Shown one piece after another: positions 25,381-39,400 of a DNA stretch of 64,000 nt. Below the pieces are notes generated by a model. It ran no database searches, had not been told where the DNA came from, and saw only the letters and a list, made by a program, of their open reading frames with translations. The stretch lies in NCBI GenBank assembly GCA_963691815.1, contig OY829657.1:6520092-6584091 (forward strand), read 5' to 3'. The position numbers were made by a program, and so were the translations under genes. The stretch's first letter is position 1; every line of letters starts with the position of its first letter. The DNA is from Echiichthys vipera (Eukaryota > Chordata > Actinopteri > Perciformes > Trachinidae).

Positions 25381-26379
25381 CCCTGCAGAGTCTGGATCAT
25401 CTGGATGCCACTTCCCTGGTCATGTCCAATGCCGTTTATAATGCAACATTTCCTACGTGTTCCCTTTGTGATCGTTCTTTTTCAGAGCAGACATTTCACC
25501 TTCTCATAGTAGGAGAAGCACAAGCGTCACCAATAACAAAAACAATGGTTTGGTTCTATTCGAGTGTCCCAGTCCGCTGTGACAGTGAGCCCGCGTGCAG
25601 GAGCCAGACACTGAAACAGGAAACTGGAATCCAGCCATCGTTCATTCTAACATTTACACCTGCTCTTCATTCAGTCACGTGTCTGCTGTGAAAAACACCT
25701 ATGCAGTCTGCAAATTAGCTAATAGTTTCAGGGTTTGCACGGATGCTTTATACAGATGCAGATGCTTGTTTGCCTCGTAGGGGTCACTTCTTCATGTGGG
25801 CTAATCATTTTATTTGTTTGGCATTACGTCACTGGGCCTTGCAACATTTGGGCCCGGTTAAGGGTTCACTAGGTGTTGTTTCACCCTGAAACTCACATGA
25901 AGACAGGTTAAAGTCAGTGAAACACAAAGATAATAGTCTTTAACTGTACACTAGTGAGACATTATGTCTTTCTACTTGTTATTTAACAACATCTTGTCAG
26001 GGTTCCCCCCGGTGTATTGCAAGCCTGGTGACCCACCAGCCTAAATTGACCCCAAATGGATTAAAAAGTATTTAAAAAGTATTTTAATGAATTTTTTTGG
26101 AAGTAGTTAAAGTTTAAACATATTTTCAAATCTTCAGTCAGCTTTGATCACTGACTAGGGCTCTATGGATTATGTGTTATGGCCTTTTTTTAAATATCCA
26201 TTTCTTGATTGTCCATGATTGTGTGACCACAGAACTACAGGGCTGCTACCTTAACGCTGCCCGTCCCCGTCAAACAAAAACACTCGCCACCAGCCTTTGC
26301 CACAGACTGTTCTGGGGGAAACCCTGCTTCTATATTTTAATAATCAATTTCAAGTATATTTCAATCAAAAATGCCAGAC

Positions 26380-26560
26380 ACCATCCAGTTCAATGTGAGG
26401 ATTTGCTGCTTATCTTTTTTTTTTTTCTGTCATTTTAAGTTGAACATCGTTGAAATATTCATAACACCGATATTTTAGAGGCCAAATGATTCATTGATAA
26501 AATAATGAGCAGGTTAATAGACCATGAATATAATTGTTTGTTGCAGCCCTGATGTATTCT
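26380..26560. repeat. Fragment of 'GTTGCAGCCCT' dispersed fish repeat (family C)
   Basis: Contains CAATGTGAGGATTTGCTGCT and ends near TTGTTTGTTGCAGCCCTGA. Other partial copies are at 40530-40697, 41745-41840, 41920-42120 and 43424-43720. It is a known-looking teleost non-coding repeat; its class is not assigned. Confidence 0.6.
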
Positions 26561-26699
26561 TTGCGTTATTAGTCATTAATAAGGACAAAATATGAAACTG
26601 ACGACCTTTCTGTTTCGCTCTCTAAATATAAAATTAGTTCTTTTATCATTTTTTGCAGCTGGTTAGAAGAAAGTCGACATTTTACATTAATTCAGGGTC

Positions 26700-26770
26700 T
26701 GTTAATAAGATAAGATATTCTTTTTTTATTAGTCCCACAAAGGGGAAATGTCCTTTTTACAGAGCAAACA
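26700..26770. repeat. LINE/SINE tail-like fragment
   Basis: TTTTTTTATTAGTCCCACAAAGGGG is the reverse complement of a retrotransposon tail that also ends the SINE copies at 41466 and 56130 (GCGGGATTAATAAAG type). No body attached. Confidence 0.5.
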
Positions 26771-26869
26771 TAGAAGAAGCATCACTAGGAAACAATAAAT
26801 TGTAGAAAATATAGAAAAATATGAACATAGGGAAATAAAAAAATATAATAATAACAGCGTGTACAAGCG

Positions 26870-27186
26870 GCCGAAATGGGATTTCTCAGGGGGGTGGCTG
26901 GAGTCTCCCTTAGAGAGAGGGTTTGGGCATCTAGTAAGGATGCCCCCTGGGCGCCTCCCTAGGGAGGTGTTCCAGGCACGTCCAGCTGGGAGGAGGCCTC
27001 GGGGAAGACCCAGGACCAGGTGGAGAGATTAGATCTCCACACTGGCCTGGGAACGCCTCGGGATCCCCCAGTTAGAGCTGGTTAATGTGGCCCGGGAAAG
27101 GGACGTTTGGGGTCCCCTGCTAAAGCTGCTGCCCCCGCGACCCGACCCCGGATAAGCGGATGAAGATGAGATGAGATGAGATGACA
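26870..27186 (+). mobile_element. RTE/Rex3-like LINE 3' end, pseudogenised
   Basis: One plus-strand frame reads ...PPGRLPREVFQARPAGRR..., then GRPRTRWRD, LAWERLGIPQLELVNVARER and LLPPRPDPG before a stop at 27153-27155. This is the very common C-terminus of RTE-type elements in fish. An in-frame TAG at 27030-27032 interrupts it where a Tyr codon is usual. It ends in a (GATGA)n tail at 27161-27185, as RTE tails do. Only the last ~0.3 kb is present. Confidence 0.8.
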
Positions 27187-27449
27187 ATATAGACAATATT
27201 TATTAAACATGTTAAATTCCCACTAAGGCACAGAGGGAAAATCTTACTATTGCACATTGAGATAGAAAGTGAAGGATAGCTGCATTTGCTTTGTTAGAAT
27301 ATTCTACAACTTAAACAAACCATCACCGGCAGCTTACACAAACACAAATGTCTTTTTATATATATATTTTTTTTTCTCCCACACCCTCATGGGGCCTTCC
27401 TGCAGCTCCTGCGAGTTCCTCCAGAACACTCCTCTTCACTAAAAGAAGC

Positions 27450-28680
27450 AGTGTGTGCAAAGGAAAGTGTAAAACAGAAGTGCAGTAGTCAGGGGGGGGG
27501 GGGCGATGACTCCTTTCCCCCCTTCATCCCCGCGGTCCTCCCATGTGTGCTGGAATTTCCCGCATGGACCGAGAGGGATCTTTGCTCCGTAAATTACAAC
27601 GCCTTGCATGTCAGAGGAAGACCTTATACGGGCATGGAAGTGGGTGTGGCCAAGGGGGAGCTGGAGCTGGTGGTGGTGGTGGAGGGAAGGGAGGGGGAAT
27701 CACAAGACGAGCACAGACGGAGAGAGTCGCTGTACAGCAACACACACACAAAAAAAGGCCGCATTGCCAGCGTGAGTTTTTCTGTGTGCAATCGCAGTGC
27801 AATAATGTGCAACAGACAGCGGCTGCGTTGCGCCTGCGTTCCTGCAAATTAGCGCCCCACTTGCGACCGACCGGGGGGGGGGGGGGTGGACCCAGTTTAC
27901 GCATCGACTCCCGTTTTCCTCTTGACTTAGGGGGGGTCGAGGAGGGGGGGGGGGGTACCAGTGAGTCTGAGTGAGGTCAGCAGCATAGCATGAGTCAACC
28001 TTGGGGATGTATGCAGTCATCGTCGCAGGTCTGTATCGTGCGGGCCTGCCGCTGCTGCCGCTGCCCGCACAGAGCTGCCAGTGTGCGATCCTGCAGGCTG
28101 AGCCGCCGTTAGCAGCTGCTTTCATGACCAACACAGTAAGTATCGGGGACAGACGGGGCTGGAGGACGGTGGCGGCGGCGTTGTTGTTGTTATTGTTGTT
28201 GTTGTGGTGGTGGTGGTGGTCGACAGTTGCGCTGACAAAGTTTTGCGCCGAGACCGCTCGTCTGCGAGGACGCGTTCAATGTCTCGATCAAAGCGGATCG
28301 ACGGCACAGAAAGAGACGTGTGTGTGACGTGTTGTTGACAAGTTCGAGTCCGCTGTGTATGTGTGTGTTTGTTTGCCTGCTATGCCAGCACACTTTCATC
28401 ATGCAGGGCTGCGTTGTTGTTGTCGGGTTCGTTGCAGCGGGACACGGCATTAGTGACTGGATAAGCCGTTTCCTGCAACAAAGGGGCTTCTCGTAAATAG
28501 CGCTGAGCTGGCTGGACCCAGAAAGTGATGTGGACCGAGGAGGGAGAGTCCCGTCGCGGAAGGACTCTTGCTGTATACATTTCTCTGTATTCGTCTTCTC
28601 TTGCACGCTTGCAGGCCTAGTGCCCGCCGCTGATCGAGCCGTGCCACATGGACTCACTTGGATGAGGACACAGCGGATGG
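27450..28680. promoter_or_regulatory. GC-rich, CpG-rich island with G-runs, candidate MIDEAS promoter
   Basis: High G+C with many CpG and long G-runs (27492-27503, 27873-27886, 27944-27955) that could form quadruplexes. At 28135/28136 a perfect donor (GTAAGTATC) follows GACCAACACA, fitting an untranslated first exon that splices to the acceptor at 30194. GTT/GGT repeats (28180-28220) create spurious Leu/Trp/Thr runs in conceptual frames. It competes with the 23.2-23.6 kb site as start of MIDEAS; both may be used. Confidence 0.55.
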
Positions 28681-28699
28681 ATTAGGGCGGCTAACGGTG

Positions 28700-30190
28700 C
28701 TTGACATTTATTTTAAGCCAATTAAATGTGTTACTTTTATTATTGGGCTAAACCCTTAGGCTTAAGTGAAAGGTTGTACTTGTGATGCGTCACCGTGATC
28801 CCTCCACCTAGGATGGAGAGCCTGTGTTTAATGCACAGCTCTCACGCAGCATGGTCGCTCAGTAAGCAGCAGCAGCTGTGGGTTGTTTTTTGCTTATTCT
28901 GCAAGAGAATTGTGATTTTTATTTATTTATTTACGTGCATCCTTTTCAGAGAGGTTGTTTCGTGGGATTTGATGGCCGTATACATGTGCAGCATCACATG
29001 GTTTTGCTGGTGCATGCACTGTTTGTTAGCCACATAGCATGGTCATCCAGTATCCTCAGTGAGCGGTGCCCCTGAGCCAGTGCAGGATCTGAACAGCTGC
29101 AGCTGTCTATTTTAAGAAGCGTGTGTTTTACTAGGCCACCAGAGTAAAGGGTAACAATTATCAGTCACTTCCTAGGTTGTCGGAGATGTCCCTGTTTTAG
29201 AGATTCCAGTATCTTTCTATGTAATCAGCATGACACATAGTTTGTTTAATGTAACATGAGTTCTGCAGATTAAGGATTAAAAGTCTTTGCTTTTCTGTTT
29301 TGGTGTTTGACTGCCGCACACACGTGATACGATTTCCTGCAGATGGAGCAGAGGGGTTTGAATTTGAACAAGAAACAGTCAGGCTCCGTGTGCTTCTTGA
29401 ATTTTGGCAGACTGCACAGAGTCAAAAAAAGAAACTGCTCCAAAACCCCACCGTCAGATAATATTTTTGATAATCGCCACAGGTTACCATGGCAATTGTC
29501 GAGATCCCTCTAGTAGCTATCGAAGCCTGCAAGGCCATTTTGACATTTTCCCTCGCAGAGAACGTTTCATCATGACTCATGCATGCTCGCTTTCAGTTGC
29601 CCTTCCTTTTTAAGTCTGCAGCCACGGTTCAAAGGGCACAGCTTCCCTTTTTTATTCTTTTTTTTTATTATACCTCAGATGAGTCACACAGTTGTAAAAA
29701 GAGGTTTCCATCACATTCAACCTGCCGTCTGTTCTGCAATTTGGCGGGAATAAGAGCCTCTGTTAGGGGTCAACTGAGCCTTTTTAAGGGGTTTGTGTGC
29801 TTCAGTGATTAATGTTTTTTCAATGATTGTATGTCCTCCGGTGCTGATGGCGTGGTCGTTCAATTAACGTAAAGCTGTAATGTCTTGTAATGGCATTTCC
29901 AGGAACTATTGATTTAGCTTCCAATAGTATATGCAGGTCTGCTGTTCGCCTGCATGCAGGAACTTATCCCTGTGTCATGTGAGCTTAGTGCATAATGACA
30001 CAGTTTAGGCCTGCTCCCCTCCCCTTCTCTGTTCTCACACCCGATACCTTTCAGTGGAGGTCTATTGTTGAAAAAGCAAACAGCAGGTTTTTACATGGCT
30101 GAGGCAGGGATGACAATGAGACCCCCCTCCCCTGTTTGGACCCCTTTAGTCTGATGGCTCAATGCTTGACCTCCCTCTCATTTTCTTTAT
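28700..30190. other. Probable MIDEAS 5' intron, nothing recognised
   Basis: No coding exon or defined repeat seen. It ends in the pyrimidine tract TTTTCTTTATACAG at 30181-30194, a good acceptor. Confidence 0.45.
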
Positions 30191-30204
30191 ACAGGGTGTT
30201 GCCC

Positions 30205-30351
30205 ATGAATGAGAAAACCCCACAAACGTCTTCAGATCTGCTCACCCCAGGCCGGCGACCCTATGCGTGGGTCACAAAGAACTTCAGAGGGGAAGAGAAG
30301 ATTATCTTGGTTGACCTTTCTGCTGCTCAATCTGATGTTGATGTAGTTTAA
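30205..30351 (+). other. Candidate 48-codon uORF in the MIDEAS leader
   Basis: Starts ten bases after the acceptor at 30194 with MNEKTPQTSSDLLTPG and stops at 30349-30351, 115 bases before the MIDEAS start. If the exon continues to 30467, it is an upstream ORF that could reduce MIDEAS translation. If a short intron instead ran from GTAGTT (30342 region) to CCTAG at 30454, the two frames would join and add an N-terminal extension; the tract before CCTAG is adenine-rich, so that acceptor is weak. No homology recognised. Confidence 0.35.
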
Positions 30352-30466
30352 CAGTTTCATTTCACTGATGTTTTTTTTTTTGCATTGATATATATATATT
30401 CAAGTGATCCAGTGAAGCATTAACAGCTGGTTTGGTAAAAAAAAAAATTCCTAGCTCGGCTTATTC

Positions 30467-33400
30467 ATGCCCGTCATGAGTGTACCAGCCCAGCAGAAAC
30501 CCAGCGCTAAAAGAACAGGAAAACGCATCACATTTTTCAACGAACAAAACATAGCAATGAAGGAGGCTTCTCAACACCCTGAGGGGTCCTATTATGTCCC
30601 AGGTGGCACTGCCTCAGACCCCGGACAGAGTGAGGCCGCAAGCACTGTGACTTCCAATCCAGAGGCCCCTCACATGTACCTCAACTCTGTCATCTTCAGC
30701 CCAGATAAGGGCGACCAGAGCAGAGGTCATTATCAGCAGACTGTACCTATGAAATGGGCCCACCAGGAACCCAGTCAGCAGCAGCCGTCTCTGTCCCAGC
30801 AGCAGAGAGCTGCCACCTGGAATACCATGACCAACTGGGGTCAAAACTTTGCTAATTACATCGGAGGAGTTAATGTAACAGATTCAAGGACTCAGAATGC
30901 ATTTGTAAAGTCGATGCATGAGACGTCTGGCTTACAGCCACATCAGCAGCCCCCTAGCAGGGCTGCAGACAAGCAGCCTCTGGGGCCTAACCCTGCAGTT
31001 GAAGTGTACAGGGATGCTGTTAAGGCTCGGGGACTGGACTGGGATCAGCAACAGTCCCAGGCCTTTCAGGAGACCTTGAAACCTGGGGCGCTGAACACCC
31101 AGCAGCACAACACATCCCACCCAGGAGGAAGCTCAGTCTTGCAGCCCTTCCAGTTGGCCTTTGGTCAGCCAAAGCAGCACTTGCCAGCGTACTACCAGAG
31201 CTTTCAAGGCAACAGGACAACCCTACCTAACCCACCTAACTACTCAACACAAGGAAAACCCCCACACCAGTTGCAGCAGCTGCAGAAGCAAGAGCAAATA
31301 CAACGCCAGCAACAACAGCATCACATAATCCAGCAGCAAATTCAGCAGCAGCACCATCAACAAATGCAGCAGCAACAGATCATTCAGCATCAACAGCATG
31401 TGCAGCAGCAGCTTCAGCAGCAGCAACAAATACAACACGAGCAGCAGCAACAAAAGATACAGCAACAACAACAGCAGCAGCAGCAACAGCTCCAAATACA
31501 GCAACAAATGCAACATCAGCAGTTGCAACAACAAAACCCTCATGTGCTTGACTATTACCCTGCTGCACAAAATGCACACCCTCACCCACATCCACAGCCT
31601 GCGGTGATACACTCCCAGGAGTCCTCTGCTCCAGCTCCCCTAAAGATCCAGGAACCAATTATCCAGGACATTACCCCAGAACCCCAGCAGCCTTCAGATC
31701 TGCCGCCACCTATTCTCCTGGCTGAGCCCCTGTCCCAGTCACAACCCCAGACACAATCCCAAGCGCAACCTCGCAGATCACGACGGCTCTCAAAGGAAGG
31801 CGGGGCGCCATCCGACAACCCTTTTCTCTCTGTCCCTTCAGAGCAGGCTGCCCCGGGGCCACAGGGCTCCCAGAACGGCGCCTGTGACATCCAGGCAGCC
31901 CCGACAGGCGTCATCCAGAGCACGCGGAGGAAACGCAGGGTGTCCCAGGAGGTCAACCTGGAGACCCTCGCTCAGAAGGCCTCGGAAATGGAGTCTCTAC
32001 CGCCACATATTGTAAAGGTAAGTGCTCAGTCCAGTATTAAGATGTTTCACCATTCTTCTTTCATTTTTTTTTTTTACTTTTTTAAATTTTTATGTCTTCT
32101 CACCGCTAACGTCCGTGGCCAGAAGCATTCCTTTTTTCAGGGTGTCCGTCAGTCTCATTGTTATGAACGTGATATCTCAGAAATAACTGTCATAACTCCA
32201 ACTTTGTGTTCTATCAGCATCAGCTTTATTAGCCAAGCATGTGAACACATACCATGAATTTGACTCTGGTTTTGTTTCTCTCACCGCGAAGCTCAAGGAA
32301 TTTGAAGTTAAATCAGTTTTACTCGTATCCCAATATCACAAATTCAAAATTTCCCAATCTGTAGACCAAACGACATCCTCTATGCTTAAGGCCCAGACAC
32401 AGCGATGCAACATCAAAGATCTAGTGGCAACTGTTGCGTTGCCTAATTCTGCCTGTGTCTCGCCCAAAAAATTGCACTCACCACAAAGGCTACAGCTGAC
32501 GTCCGACTGGCACGTACGTTTTGCACCTTAATGAGAGGAAATAACTCCATACCAGCAGGCGGCAGTAGGCTGTATTCCTCATTCAAAAAGGGAAACCGAA
32601 ACTGGACGGATTCAAGATGCTAGTTAGCCAGTAAGCACATTAACAACACAACGCGATGGCTAAAAAGAAGAATCTTACCTGATAGTATTCAATCCCACAT
32701 CCTCTTGATTTTAGCCGTTTGTTTACTTACCTGACTTCCCTACCGACTGAACTGCTCATTCAGAGTGATCTCTCTCGCTGAGGGACTAGTGTGACTGGTG
32801 CATGACGCACGCCCAAAAAGTAGGGCGACAGACGCTCGCCTGTTAGCCCAACCCCGAACGCCGGCCGTCTGTCGGCTCGGTGTGTCACAGCCTCGACTCG
32901 GATGAGGAGCATCGCCCGTGCTTTGATCTCGACCTTCATCGTTCTCTCTGCGACGAGCTGTCGATCTGCCACAGCTTGTTGAGAGAGTGAGAAGGCTTAC
33001 CCAAGAGGGATTTGATTTTTGTACCTCAACTTCCTCCACACTGTCCAGTTCCAACCTGAACACCTAGCCTTCTTGTTAAGCACAAGCTACTACAGAGTGA
33101 TAGAATATCTGCAGGGGCCTGTTGCACACTAAAAGATCTGAGTCCTCTCTGGAAGAACAGTCCGCTCTGTCCCTTCTTGAAGAGGGCTCATTGGCTTCAC
33201 TGATATTGAGCTTCAGATGATTGTCGTTGCACCATGTGACAAAGCTCTCTGTGAGTCCTCTGTACTCTTCTGTAAAAACAGTCTCTAAGTGAAGACAGCA
33301 TGTTTCTCACTGAAATCCTGCATTAAATGCCTTTTAAAATCTTCACTGTATATACTTTGAGTCTGGGCAGAGGTGAATGTAAACTGCAACTTAGCTGGCC

Positions 33401-36400
33401 GGTGAAGGATTACAGCTGTGAGGCAGTAATTACCAGTAACTTTCTCTCTGTTTTCCTCATTCTTTTGCTCACTCATGTGTTTCTCAGCTGTTTCCTCTCA
33501 AGCGCAATAAGGTTTTACAGAAGAGGACTGGACAGAGTGTTCTGAACCCCTATCATAGCATGGCAGTTTTTCTATCTAAATTCGTCACTGCAAGCCGTAA
33601 GCCTCAGTTGTGAATATTTCGACGAGAGCAAAAAATAAAAAACTCTATTTTTCCAGTGTTATACCAGGGTATAATTGCAGTGGGACTTCAGCTCCCCGAA
33701 CAAGAGCGGGAACTGGAACAAACGGCCTAAACGCAAACTGCCAGGAACACTGTGCCAGAACCTTGTGTTGTTTGTGATTAACGTGTTGCTGGAAGAGATG
33801 CTGAATGTAATCAACGCCCAACAAAGTTTACACCACAGAACTGGGCTGGGCTCAGCTCTTCCCTGTGAAGAAAATCTGCAGCTAAAACGAAACCTTGCAT
33901 TGCGAAAACTGTCACAAGGCAGATGTATACTTCACAAGTATGTGTTTTTCAACTCTCACCAGTTAAGTCAATGAAGTGCTACACTTATCTGTGATTGTGC
34001 AACAAGTTCTGTTGCCAAACAGCACTGAGTCAGTATGTCTTTAGTTCAGCATGGCTGTGCCCTGGATTGCCTCACGGGGAAGCTGATCATACAGGCAGTG
34101 TGTTTGGTTACATGCCTGCACACCTCCCCCCATCCCATCAAAGGAGAGAAACTCCAGCCTGCCCCCCCCCCCCCCACCACCACCTCCCTCTATACAGGGA
34201 GGGGGTGCATGGTTGCCCTGCCTGCAGTGCTCAGCAGAATCTCTCTCCACCGCTCTGGTGTAAGGGCTGGAGTTTTCCACCAGCAATAATGAGCACGGAT
34301 CCAGCGTAGCCACACCGCCGCATGCCTCCCTGCCCATGAAGATGCAGTGTGCATGGGCAGAATGCATCTGTCTTCAATGATGCGGCGGTTTAGATGGCTT
34401 TGAAGTTGCTCCAGAGTTGCACTAAAGCACACAGGCCGCCCGCTCCCACTCATTATGGTTTCTCAAAGACAGAAATGCGGAGAATGCTTTCGGGTACGTT
34501 TCCTTTGACATGTATCTGAAGTCTGTCACAGAAGTCACGTTTCCACCGAGCGATGGAAAAAAGGCGAGGTTTAAACACTGCAGACGACTCAGAGAGAATC
34601 ATCACTAGAATTTTTAAAAAGTGGTCACACGGCATTGAGTGCTGCACCCCACAGTACTGTAGCAAGGTGCAGGCGTACAAAATGCTTGTTTGGTTTTCAC
34701 TGAAGTATCTAAGACATGGTCAAACTTGAAGTGTTTTTCTTGCAATGCTTATTTTTTCACAGAAGTTCACTGTCTTTTGATTCCGTCAATTAGAAATCCA
34801 CCTCAGGCTTGTTTAATGCTGTATCGACCTGTCCGTTCACACTCCATTTAAGTATTAACATCATTTTCTCTTCGCTCTGTATTTTTGTGTGAGGTAAGGA
34901 ACAAGGTTTCAGGGTTCCTTGTTTACTGTATTGATTATAATTTGGCAGCCTGCCCAGGTGAATTAGCAGCCAATCAAGTCAGTTTTGCTTTAAGATTTAT
35001 TGTGCTGGGGTGAGCGAAGCTGGAAAGCTAAGCTACAGTTCCTTACCAAGTTGTTAGAGGTTGTGATATTTTGCTCCTGTTGCGTAGTGGACTCTATCTG
35101 CAACACAAGTTGGCCGTTTTATTGTATGGCTGCAGCCAAGCGTTATTTTTAATCGACTGTTACAATCTGGATGAATCGTTAGGCCCATTATGATTAAGGC
35201 CAAGTTAACCTATTCAAATATGTTGTTTTGTCTGACTAACAGATTAAAACCCAAAGGTATTCTGTTTTGAATTACTGAAGAAAGCAAATGGTAAAAAACA
35301 GTAAATATTTACATTTAAGAAGATCGAACTAGGTGAATTTTCAAATCATACTTGCTGCTGATAACATTAAAATCTATAGCACTCTGTACAATTTTGGCAA
35401 TGAATTTGCATACCCTCTTGATGTTTTATGTTAAGGAGAAATCAGTGTGTTAGATGCATTGTAACACCTCTTCCCCCGTCTTCATCAGGAGCCCCACAGG
35501 CCGTGGAGTCCTACTGAAACAGGGGGTCTGAACACCAAGCGGCCTCGAGACGACAGCCTCCTGCCGCTCGTCATCCCAGTGTCTGTTCCGGTGCGCAGGC
35601 AGGAACCCTCCTCTCCCGACAGAGAAGAAGCGGCCCTTGCCTCCAGCTGGCCCCTCAGGTCTTCAAACCCCCAGGACCTCGGCTGTGCCGACCACAAACC
35701 CTCGGTCATTGTCACTCGAAGACGCTCACTCAGGAACTCCTTGTCGGAGAGCTCAGAGCAGGTAGATGCACATGAATTCATTCATGCGTTTGGTGTTGTA
35801 CTTTGATGCCACTTTTTTTAATTGGTACGTTATTTGTTAAACTGTTGAAGTTCAAAGAAGGATGGTGTTCCACTGTCTTCCTCAGTCTGTTTTCAGTCTG
35901 TCTGAAGCTACAAGTCCTTGCATTTGTGCCCCAACAACACACACTCCCATCCCCCCATCATGCTTCATGTCTCCCTGCCCCCATTTCACTCCTCCACACT
36001 TTTCTCCCTTTCCCTGTTTCATTTGGGGGGGATTTGGTGAACTGGTTGCCCTGTCCCAGATCAGGCAGATTATCAGGGTTTAGCGCTGCCATACTGTACA
36101 TTATGTGCCATACAGTTGAGGGTTGGGGCGTCTTGTTCTTTCTCTTTGGGATTTCTCTGAATAAATGCGCAAAAACCATGCATGTTTATCGGAATTGATC
36201 ACATGAAAATTAAATCTGCCTTTCAAACTTATTTTTTCCAGAATGGAAGAACTGAAGGGGAGAAAGACGACGACGGCAAAAAGTCTAAACGGCGTCCCCG
36301 GCCCGAGCCTCTCTTCATCCCGCCGCCTAAACCCGGTTTATTCATCGCCCCTCCTGTCTACTCCAGCATCACACCCTACCAGAGCCATCTACGTTCTCCC

Positions 36401-39400
36401 GTCCGTCTCACCGAAAACCCGCTCTCAATTCCCCCCTACACGCCGCCGCCAATCCTCAGCCCTGTCCGCGAGGGCTCCGGCCTCTACTTCTCCACTTTCC
36501 TGTCGTCTGCTGCGGCCAGCGGCCAGGGCCTGCCGCCTCCCGCCACACCCAAGTCGGCAACACGTAGCCTGTTGCGCTCCAGTGAGTAAAGAAAATAAAG
36601 ATAGGACCTCCCTGAATTATCCACAGGACATCTTAACTGCTCTGCCCACTTGTAATTTTCATCAGGCAAAATTTCCCATAAGCAATCTGGTACCAGACTA
36701 TATGTATGATTTGTTAGTGAATTAGGACAGTTGCTGTTTAAGTATTAGAATAGAGTCTGACTTATTTGTGCATTAGATATTCTTGTTTTTCTTCGCTCTT
36801 GTACTGAGACATGTACATTTTTTGATAATATCACTGAGTGGATCTTGTGTTGCTGCTCTTTTTAGACAGCTGCGACATCACACCGCCAGTTCTGTCTGCT
36901 ATCGGCGAGGCCACTCCAGTCAGCATAGAGCCGTGAGTATTTCCCTCTCAACATCCTTCAATCCTCTTCTCCCATCGTTGGAAAAATATTTTGGGTTTTT
37001 CGGGGGGCTGGTTGTGTGTCGTTTTCAGAGATATTGCATGGGCACTCAAAAGCAGAGCATGCACTATCATAGCTGGAGTAGTAGCTTTGCAATCAATTAT
37101 TCAAACCATAACACTGGGCTGAATTGTGAAATATCTTGAACAAGGACACAGACTTCTTGAAATACTGAAGCTGTCCTTTAAGGCGGCCCTGTTACCACTG
37201 GAATATTTTTGCCCCGTCATCCACAGTTAGCATTAGCGCCAACAATCGCCTTCTGATCTAACTATGCAATCTAATGTCCCTCTCTCAGTAAAAGTGCATC
37301 CTATCATAACAGCTCCATTTTATCCGTCAAATGAAAAACCTTAGAGCCTTTTAAAAACGAATGGCAGGCAGCACATAAGAGGCGGCTTAATGCTAGGAAC
37401 AAAGCACTCACTTCTCCAGAAATACAACAGAAGAGCAACTGGTGTATCTGTTCACTGTGCAGCCTAACAGCCAAAACAAAGTCACATTGTTTTATGAAGA
37501 AGTCAGTCATAATAGCTGCAACCTGATACCAGTTGCCTTCCCGAGGAGGAAACTAGAAAATATCTACTGCTAAAAGAAAGTCCAAAATGCTTGTTTCCTG
37601 TGTTTTGCAGGCGCAGTTTCGATGACTGATTTTAGTAAGTGATAACCTTGAGGACAATATACAAGGTTTCCTGTGGCTGCTTCACAATAAAAGCCTGTGT
37701 TTCACATGTGAAACACTTATAATGTGAAGCAGCAACAGGAACTTTTGTAACACTGCATCGTCTCCTGTGAAACCCATATACATACAGGCAATCTGACAGT
37801 GACCATAAAAACAACTACATAGCGGCGTAATTACTGGATGTAAATGCATGTAATGAAAAAAACTGTCCATAAATAATGTAAAAAAATTTGCTTTGATTTC
37901 ATGAGAATCTTAAAGATTATAACCTAAATGCAGGGTAACAACAGTGTATATAAACAATTTGAACCAACCAGTAGGGTAGAGTGCAGCCAAACAGCCAATA
38001 AATGTAAACACAGCCACTGATAGCTTGGATGTTTATGAAAATTAGAGCGTGAGGAGAGCTCAAAGGACACTAAGAGTCTGTTTAGTTGAACCTATCAACT
38101 TTCAGTCAGGGCTTCTTTCTTGCAGTTTGGTTTGTAGTTGCATCAACAGTGAGGTGCAGTATCATGGGGGTGCATTGTGCAAGCTGTTTCCCCCGACTGG
38201 TGCCAGCTGCTCAGCAGTTAGTCCGGGACGAGCCAGTGAGGCTTCTCATAAATCATGCTTTCAGCTGGGCCTGGGGTACTGGTGAAACACACTGGAGCCA
38301 TCACGGTTCAACTTTATAGCTGCCCACCTTCCCTGGGGGAGGCTGCCAGAGTACACACACTCAGCTGGAAGTACTGCAGGCCTACTGGAGATGCAGGGGA
38401 GGGGAGGTGTGCATGCTGGAACAGGATTGTCCGTTAATATAACACAGAATGAGTTTCCTAAGTACAGCAGGGAGGTATCTGGTGTCAGTTGACATGTAAG
38501 CCGACGAAGATGCATGCATTTGTTGACTCTTTCTTCCTACTTGAACGCGACCTTTGTCCCACATCAGGATCCATTTACTTTCGGTTCAGGGAATTGAAGA
38601 AGTGCGCTGTGTTTCAAAATACACATTTTAAAAAGGAATTTGCATGTTATTCATTATGAGAGGACAAAGGAGAGCCGTGTGACAAGCTGGAATTCAAAAC
38701 AGTGCGAGGATTGCAGCAGTCCTCAACAATCATCCTGTGACTATTTAAAGATCATGGCAGAAAGAAAAGCAGAGAAATCAAAATGTGATCTCAGAAATAA
38801 GACAAGAGCTTTAAACCTAAAATAAATCTGATATTAATATATGATGTCTTGACTGAAATAAATACATCCTGACAGCAATGGCATTTGATGGATTTTGAAT
38901 GGATTCAAAGTCTTGTCACTCACACTGATGTCCTGTCCCCAGACGGATAAACATCGGGTCGCGGTATCAGGCGGAGGTGCCAGAGCTGAGGCAGCGTTCA
39001 GCCGTGGAGCTGGATCATCATCGAGCGGAGCAGGTCTGGGTTCCACTACATGAACTGGAGGAAAAGCCTGACTTTCAGCAGAAAGGTAAGAAAAGTACCA
39101 CACACAGTATTTCACGGCTGTTACAGCTCAAACTGAAAGTACAAATACTGACAGACAGATTCTTGTTGCAGGAGCTGGATTTGTTTATTTGCATGCGAGG
39201 TCGTTACTTACTGTGAAACTGACCTTCTGGTTATATTGAATACATTCTTTTAAAATCGTTTTGTACATAAATCGCCATGAAGACACTTTTCTTTTTTTCT
39301 TAGCTTTGCATTTCCTTGTTTGTGAAAACCAGAAGTAACTTTCTGTGTCCAATAATTTCATTTATCAAGCTGTTGCAATTTAGAACGACTCCAGCAGCAA

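Noticed and set aside
31244..31956. Minus-strand frames rich in Leu/Val opposite MIDEAS exon 1
   Set aside because: Complement of the CAG/CAA tract; the plus strand is clearly coding by homology and frame continuity.
37697..37716. Perfect 20-bp palindrome as an operator-like site
   Set aside because: Single short palindrome in an intron. A chance hit over 64 kb is improbable but not rare given repeats, and no function can be tied to it.
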